From NCBI GenBank assembly GCA_029932425.1, contig JAOZQC010000171.1, positions 1 through 6,979 of the forward strand: DNA of 6,979 nt, written 5' to 3'. This document shows, in pieces, positions 1 to 4,277 of the stretch (position 1 is its first letter; each line of letters starts with the position of its first letter). The DNA comes from Planctomycetota bacterium. Its GTDB lineage: Bacteria > Planctomycetota > JAJSAM01. The notes beneath the pieces were generated by a model. It did no database searches and was not told the DNA's origin. It saw only the letters and a program-made list of their open reading frames with translations. The translations under genes were made by a program, and so were the position numbers.

Positions 1-2068
1 ACAGCTCCTCCCTGAGCCCGGGGTCCTCCACGGGGGCCAGCGCCTCCACGCGGCTCCCCAGGTTGCGCTTCATCACGTCCGCGGAGCCGATGTAGAACTC
101 CTCGTCGCCGCCGTTGCGGAAGTAGTAGACCCGCGAGTGCTCGAGGAACCGGCCCACGATGCTGATGACGGTGACGTTCTCCGAGAGACCGGGGATGCCG
201 GGCCGCAGGCGGCAGGAGTCGCGCACGATGAGCTCCACGCGGACGCCGGCCAGGGAGGCCCGGTAGAGCGCGCGGGTCACGTCCACGTCCTCCAGGGCGT
301 TCATCTTCATGCGGATGAGCCCGTCCCGGCCCGCGGCCTGGTGCTCCGCTTCCCGGTCGATGCGTTCGAGGAGGGCTCGCTTGAGGATCTTGGGGGCGGG
401 CAGGATCTTCACGTAGCGCCGCTTGGGGCGGAAGCCGGTGGTGAGGTAGTTGAACAGCTCGGTGAGGTCCTCGCCGATCCGGCGGTCGGTGGTCATGAGG
501 CCGAGGTCGGAGTAGAGGCGGGCCGTCCCCGCGTGGTAGTTGCCGGTCCCCACGTGGGCGTACCGCTGGAGGCCCGTGTAGTCCTTCCGCACCACGAGGA
601 TCACCTTGCAGTGGGTCTTCAGACCCACCACGCCGAAGGTGACGTGGATCCCCGCTTCCTCCAGGCGGCTCGCCCAGCGGATGTTGCGTTCCTCGTCGAA
701 GCGGGCCTTGAGCTCGAGGACCACCGCCACCTGCTTGCCGTTCCGCGCGGCCTCGATCAGGCAGTCGATGGCCTGGGACTCCTCCGAGGTCCGGTACAGG
801 GTCATCTTGATGGCCCGGACCTTGGGGTCGCGGCTGGCCTCGCGGAGGAAGCGCTCCACCGAGCTGGTGAAGGAGACGACAGGGTGGTGGAGGAGGATGG
901 AGCCGCGGTCGCGCAGCACGTGGAAGATGTTCCGCTCGGTGACCGTCTCGGGGTGGTCCACCGGGTGGTGGGGGGGATCGTGCAGCTCGGGTGCGGGAAG
1001 GGACGCGATCTCCATGAGATCGCGCATCCCCATGAGCCCGTCCACCTCGAAGACGTCGACGTGCTCGTCGAGGCCCAGCTCGGCGGCGAGCATGCCCCGG
1101 TGGGCGGCGCTCATGCCCTTCGCCACCTCCAGGCGGACGATGGGGGCGAACTTCCGCTCGCGCAGCTCCGTCTCGATCATGGCCAGGAGATCGTCGGCCT
1201 GCTCCTCGTCCATCTCCGTGTTGGCGTTCCGGGTGACCCGGAACATCTCGGAGCTCTCGATGACCATGTCGGGGAAGAGGAGATCGAGGTTCCCCGCCAT
1301 CACCTCCTCCAGGGGCACGAAGGCGTTCCGGTCGGGGAGCTTCATGAACCGGGGCGTCCAGGCGCTCACCGGGACCTTCACCCGGGCCAGGGAGGGGACG
1401 GGGTCCTTGGGGTACCGGAGGGTGACGAGGAGGTTCAGGGAGAGGTTCGAGACGAAGGGGAAGGGGTGGGCGGGATCCGTGCCCTGGGGCGTGACCAGGG
1501 GGAAGACGTTCTCGTAGTATTGCTCCCTCAGGTACCGGCGGTCCGACTCCTCCAGGTCCTCGAAGCGGAGAAGCTGGATCCCGTGCCCGGCCAGGGCGGG
1601 GAGGAGCTCCGCGAAGGCCCGCCGCTTCCGCCGGTCCAGCTCCCGGATGAGGACGTAGCTCTCGTCGATCTGCTGCTGGGGCGTGCGCCCGTCCGCGGTG
1701 AGGCGGGCGATCCCCGCGCCCACCTGCTGCTTCAGACCCCCGATCCGCTTCATCACGAACTCGTCGATGTTCGAGCTCACGATGGAGAGGAACTTCACCC
1801 GTTCGAGGAGGGGGGTGCGCTCGTCCTCCGCCTCGTGGAGCACGCGGAAGTTGAAGTTGAGCCAGGTCAGCTCGCGGTTCAGGAAGAGCGCGGGGTCTTC
1901 CAGGTCGTAGGTCCCGTCCTCGGCCGGCGCGGGCGGGGCGACGGGATCGGCCGGCGTGCGGGGGGCGGGAGAGAGGAGATCCCGTCCGTTGCCGCCCCGC
2001 GGCGCGGCCTCCGGCTCCTTCCCGGGCTCCGCCTCGACGCCGGCGGACGCGGCGGACTTCTTCACCAT
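1..2068 (-). CDS. ppk1: Polyphosphate kinase 1 (PPK1), C-terminus beyond the window
   Basis: PPK1 reversibly transfers the gamma phosphate of ATP to a growing inorganic polyphosphate chain through a phosphohistidine intermediate; the enzyme is usually associated with the membrane. The visible 689 residues match the family along their length. An Ala/Pro/Glu-rich extension covers residues 1-57. The N-terminal domain starts near 58 (LFLNRELTWLNFNFRVL), and its SSNIDEF motif contains Asn100. The head domain follows. The two phospholipase-D-like C-terminal domains hold the catalytic residues. Arg426 (TLYRTSEES) and Arg456 (KARFDEE) correspond to the Mg/phosphate-binding arginines of the E. coli enzyme. 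His486 (GLKTHCK) corresponds to the phosphorylated His435, and His644 (EHSRVYYF) to His592. Spacings between these residues match E. coli within one residue. By comparison with E. coli, roughly 25-55 residues are missing past position 1. The ATG lies one base after the pap stop, so translation is probably coupled to pap. Identification is close to certain. Confidence 0.98.
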   Translation of the reverse strand, partial: MVKKSAASAGVEAEPGKEPEAAPRGGNGRDLLSPAPRTPADPVAPPAPAEDGTYDLEDPALFLNRELTWLNFNFRVLHEAEDERTPLLERVKFLSIVSSNIDEFVMKRIGGLKQQVGAGIARLTADGRTPQQQIDESYVLIRELDRRKRRAFAELLPALAGHGIQLLRFEDLEESDRRYLREQYYENVFPLVTPQGTDPAHPFPFVSNLSLNLLVTLRYPKDPVPSLARVKVPVSAWTPRFMKLPDRNAFVPLEEVMAGNLDLLFPDMVIESSEMFRVTRNANTEMDEEQADDLLAMIETELRERKFAPIVRLEVAKGMSAAHRGMLAAELGLDEHVDVFEVDGLMGMRDLMEIASLPAPELHDPPHHPVDHPETVTERNIFHVLRDRGSILLHHPVVSFTSSVERFLREASRDPKVRAIKMTLYRTSEESQAIDCLIEAARNGKQVAVVLELKARFDEERNIRWASRLEEAGIHVTFGVVGLKTHCKVILVVRKDYTGLQRYAHVGTGNYHAGTARLYSDLGLMTTDRRIGEDLTELFNYLTTGFRPKRRYVKILPAPKILKRALLERIDREAEHQAAGRDGLIRMKMNALEDVDVTRALYRASLAGVRVELIVRDSCRLRPGIPGLSENVTVISIVGRFLEHSRVYYFRNGGDEEFYIGSADVMKRNLGSRVEALAPVEDPGLREEL

Positions 2069-2069
2069 G

Positions 2070-3590
2070 TCAGTGCCCCTTCTTTCCGTTCGCCAGGGCC
2101 GCGTCCAGGCGGTCGCAGACCTCCGCCAGAACCCGGACGCGGGCGTACCGCTTGTCGTTGCCGGGCACGAGGATCCAGGGCGCGATCCGGGTGCTCGTCC
2201 GCTCCACCATGTCGTTCACCGCCGCCTCGTAGAGGTCCCACTTCTCGCGGTTCCGCCAGTCCTCATCGGTGAGCTTCCATCGCTTGTAGGGGATCTGCTC
2301 CCGGGCGCGGAACCGGGCCTCCTGCTCCTCCTTGGTGATGTGGAGCCAGAACTTCACGAGGACGATCCCGTGGTCCACGAGGTGCTTCTCGAAGGTGTTG
2401 ATCTCGGCGTAGGCGCGCTTCCACTCCTCCTCCGTGGCGAAGCCCTCCACCCGCTCCACGAGAACGCGGCCGTACCAGCTCCGGTCGAAGAAGGTGACGC
2501 GCCCCGCGCGGGGAAGGTGACGCCAGAACCGCCACAGGTAATGGTGCGCGAGCTCCTCGTCGGTGGGGGCGGCGATGGGGATCACGGAGTAGTCCCGGGC
2601 GTCGAGCGCCCGGGTGATCCGCCGGATGGCCCCGCCCTTCCCCGCCGCGTCCCAGCCCTCGAAGACGAGGAGGGTGGAGACGCGGCGGGAGCGGGCCTTG
2701 CGGTGGAGGAGGTTCATGCGTCCCTGGAGCTCCTCCAGGCGGTGCCGGTACTCCTTCTTCTCGAGCCGCTTCGTCATGTCGAGCTTCGAGAGCACGGTGA
2801 TCCTCGGTCCCCCGGGGCCGTTCTCCACGGAAGCCCCGAGGACGGGATCGTCCGCCTCCTCGCCGGGCGCCGCGCGGCCGCTCCGGGCCAGGTGACGGCG
2901 GAGCGCCCGGAGGAGGCCCTCGCCCACCTTCAGGCTCCGGAACCGCTGGTCCTCCCCCTCCACGATGGTCCAGGGAGCCCGGCCCGTGCTCGTCTTCATG
3001 AGGATCCGCTCCGCGGCGGCGACGAAGTCCTCGTACATGCGGTAGTGCTTCCAGTCCTTCTTCGTCACGCGCCAGCTCTGGAGCGGGTCGCTCTCCAGGG
3101 CCTTGAAGCGACGCTTCTGGGCCTTCTTCCCGAGGTGCATCCAGAACTTGAGGATGAGGGCGCCGTCGTTCGCGAGCATGCGCTCGAAGGAGAGGATCTG
3201 CTCGAGGCGCTCCTCGAACTCCGTGTCGTTGATCTTCCCGTACACGCGGTCGAGGAGGGGGCGCGAATACCAGGCGCTGAGGAAGATGCCGATCTGCCCC
3301 TTGCGGGGAAGGTCGCGCCAGTAGCGCCAGTAGGGGGGGCGCTCGCTCTCCTCGTCCGAAGGGGGGCCGTAGGCGTGGGTGGCGATCCAGCGGGGATCCA
3401 GCCACTCCTGCAGGAGGTTGGCGGTGTCCCCCTTGCCCGCCCCGTCCACGCCGGAGAAGACGAGGATCACCGGGAAGTCCGCCTTCATGAGGTCGGCCTG
3501 GGCGGAGAGGAGCTGCTCGCGAAGCACGGGCTCCCGCTCCCGGTACTCCTCCTTGGAAACCTTCTGCCCCAGCTCCGCGGTGCGAAACAT
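2070..3590 (-). CDS. pap: Polyphosphate:AMP phosphotransferase (PAP, tandem-domain class II PPK2)
   Basis: This cytosolic enzyme transfers phosphate from polyphosphate to AMP to give ADP. The 506-residue protein holds two PPK2 P-loop domains in tandem, the architecture and usual length of PAP. Domain 1 (about 1-235) has Walker A GVDGAGKG at 47-54, but its Walker B position reads FLSAWYSR, with Ser105 where active domains have Asp. Domain 2 (about 268-500) has Walker A GWDAAGKG at 312-319 and an intact FFDRSWYGR with Asp369. In characterised class II enzymes the C-terminal domain is the active one, and this fits. A Gly/Pro/acidic linker (about 236-262) joins the domains. The frame runs open 38 codons further upstream, but I chose the ATG at 3590. 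MFRTAELGQKVSKEEY is the typical PAP N-terminus, and GGGAGGG lies five bases before the start; the upstream residues look like translated promoter DNA. It is the first gene of the operon with ppk1. Confidence 0.96.
   Translation of the reverse strand: MFRTAELGQKVSKEEYREREPVLREQLLSAQADLMKADFPVILVFSGVDGAGKGDTANLLQEWLDPRWIATHAYGPPSDEESERPPYWRYWRDLPRKGQIGIFLSAWYSRPLLDRVYGKINDTEFEERLEQILSFERMLANDGALILKFWMHLGKKAQKRRFKALESDPLQSWRVTKKDWKHYRMYEDFVAAAERILMKTSTGRAPWTIVEGEDQRFRSLKVGEGLLRALRRHLARSGRAAPGEEADDPVLGASVENGPGGPRITVLSKLDMTKRLEKKEYRHRLEELQGRMNLLHRKARSRRVSTLLVFEGWDAAGKGGAIRRITRALDARDYSVIPIAAPTDEELAHHYLWRFWRHLPRAGRVTFFDRSWYGRVLVERVEGFATEEEWKRAYAEINTFEKHLVDHGIVLVKFWLHITKEEQEARFRAREQIPYKRWKLTDEDWRNREKWDLYEAAVNDMVERTSTRIAPWILVPGNDKRYARVRVLAEVCDRLDAALANGKKGH
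2076..2083 (-). promoter_or_regulatory. Ribosome binding site of ppk1, inside the end of pap
   Basis: On the minus strand AGAAGGGG lies within the last codons of pap, seven bases before the ppk1 ATG. With the TGAcATG junction it supports re-initiation by ribosomes finishing pap. Confidence 0.6.
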
Positions 3591-3595
3591 CGGCA

Positions 3596-3602
3596 CCCTC
3601 CC
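3596..3602 (-). promoter_or_regulatory. Ribosome binding site of pap
   Basis: On the minus strand the sequence GGGAGGG is followed by the five-base spacer TGCCG and then ATG at 3590. It decides the pap start in favour of the internal methionine over the upstream one at 3704. Confidence 0.8.
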
Positions 3603-3631
3603 GTTCGCAGCCCCCCGGCGCCCCGCCTTGC

Positions 3632-3660
3632 AGGCTACCGGCGGAACCCGTTCCGCACAA
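3632..3660 (-). promoter_or_regulatory. Possible promoter of the pap-ppk1 operon
   Basis: On the minus strand, TTGTGC (3660-3655) and TAGCCT (3637-3632) are separated by exactly 17 bases. Each matches three of six positions of the housekeeping sigma consensus. A start near 3625 would leave a leader of about 35 bases. The match is weak, but the position and spacing fit, and a palindrome fills the spacer. Confidence 0.35.
3641..3656. promoter_or_regulatory. Palindrome in the divergent intergenic region, possible operator
   Basis: GCGGAAC-CC-GTTCCGC is a perfect 7+7 inverted repeat with a two-base centre. It fills most of the spacer and touches the -35 of the proposed pap promoter, where a repressor would block transcription. 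A shorter related repeat, GAAC-CGC-GTTC, lies at 3708-3718 just before the proposed sixA -10, and a lone GTTCC half-site is at 3672-3676. It does not resemble a Pho box. The transcripts are too close to a start for it to be a terminator. Confidence 0.35.
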
Positions 3661-3718
3661 GGGACTTGCCGGTTCCTCATCGGCCGCCCGGCGTCCCGTC
3701 CCAAGGGGAACCGCGTTC

Positions 3719-3727
3719 TGGTAGCAT
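3719..3727 (+). promoter_or_regulatory. Possible extended -10 promoter of sixA
   Basis: TGgTAGCAT reads as an extended -10 element with four of six matches to TATAAT. The region 17 bases upstream has no convincing -35. Transcription would begin around 3734, giving a leader of about 20 bases that contains the strong ribosome binding site. Inference from the sequence only. Confidence 0.35.
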
Positions 3728-3742
3728 GGGCGCTTCCGGGAA

Positions 3743-3750
3743 AAGGAGGT
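3743..3750 (+). promoter_or_regulatory. Ribosome binding site of sixA
   Basis: AAGGAGGT is a near-perfect anti-16S match, and its GGAGG core ends five bases before the GTG at 3755. It excludes the GTG at 3749, which lies inside the site. The spacer TGCCG is the same as that between the pap site and its start codon, probably by chance. Confidence 0.82.
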
Positions 3751-3754
3751 GCCG

Positions 3755-4273
3755 GTGGCGCAGGAGCTCCTGATTCTCCGTCACGCCAAGTCGGCCTGGG
3801 ACACGGACGCGCCCAGCGACTTCGAACGCCCCCTCGCGGGAAGGGGGAAGCGGGACTGTCCCCGGGTGGGGCGCCGTCTGGCGGAAGCGGGGCTCCTGCC
3901 CGACCTCGTCCTCTGCTCCCCCGCGCGCCGCGCCCGCCAGACCGCCCGGCGGGTGCTCAAGGCCGCCGGGGCCGACCGGGAGGCCATCCGGTACGAGGAG
4001 CGGCTCTACGGGGCGGGCCCGGACACCGTGCTGGAGATCCTCGCCGAACGCGGGGGCGGATACTCCCGGATCCTGGTGGTGGGTCACAACCCGGGCCTGG
4101 CCGACCTCGTCCGCCGGCTGGGGGGAGCGGCGGCGCCCGTTGCCCCCGGCGGCAAGCTCCTGCCCACCGCGGCCCTGGCCCGGTTCTCCTGGGAAGGACC
4201 GTGGGGGGATCCGGACCGTTCCCGGATCCGCCTGCTCGAGATCGTCCGGCCGCGCGATCTCGGGGACGCGTGA
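3755..4273 (+). CDS. sixA: SixA-family phosphohistidine phosphatase (histidine phosphatase superfamily)
   Basis: The product is a small cytosolic protein of 172 residues, close to the usual SixA length. The family removes phosphate from phosphohistidine in signalling proteins; E. coli SixA has been linked to the ArcB phosphorelay and to the nitrogen phosphotransferase system. The branch-1 histidine phosphatase signature LILRHAKSAW opens the protein, with His10 as the expected phospho-acceptor. It is followed by the SixA-typical DFERPLAGRGKRD (22-34). The conserved SPARRARQTA is at 55-64, and the second catalytic histidine, His111, lies in VVGHNPGL. The start is the GTG at 3755, five bases after a strong GGAGG. 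An in-frame GTG at 3749 overlaps that ribosome binding site and is unlikely. It diverges from the pap-ppk1 operon and lies four bases before the membrane-protein gene. The physiological substrate is unknown; small-molecule or nucleotide phosphatase activity remains possible. Confidence 0.92.
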   Translation: MAQELLILRHAKSAWDTDAPSDFERPLAGRGKRDCPRVGRRLAEAGLLPDLVLCSPARRARQTARRVLKAAGADREAIRYEERLYGAGPDTVLEILAERGGGYSRILVVGHNPGLADLVRRLGGAAAPVAPGGKLLPTAALARFSWEGPWGDPDRSRIRLLEIVRPRDLGDA

Positions 4274-4277
4274 CGGC

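Noticed and set aside
137..2272. Plus-strand open frame of 711 codons opposite ppk1
   Set aside because: It lies antisense to an unmistakable PPK1 frame with all catalytic residues. Its protein is His/Glu/Gly/Val-rich low-complexity typical of antisense GC-rich DNA.
3591..3704. 38-residue N-terminal extension of pap starting at 3704
   Set aside because: The extension is unlike PAP proteins, covers the promoter-like DNA and has no ribosome binding site, whereas the ATG at 3590 has a good one and begins the family's typical N-terminus.
3734..3742. TTCC-G-GGAA inverted repeat in the sixA leader
   Set aside because: Arms of four bases are too short to claim as a site in DNA of this composition, and it is not placed like the other half-sites.
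3749..3754. GTG at 3749 as the sixA start
   Set aside because: It overlaps the AAGGAGGT ribosome binding site itself; the GTG at 3755 has correct spacing.
1956..3773. Plus-strand open frame of 605 codons opposite pap
   Set aside because: It is antisense to pap, has low-complexity composition and no recognisable domain, and runs through the intergenic region and into sixA in the wrong frame.
4274..4277. Possible terminator between sixA and the membrane-protein gene
   Set aside because: Only four bases separate the genes and there is no hairpin with a T-run; the two are more likely co-transcribed.
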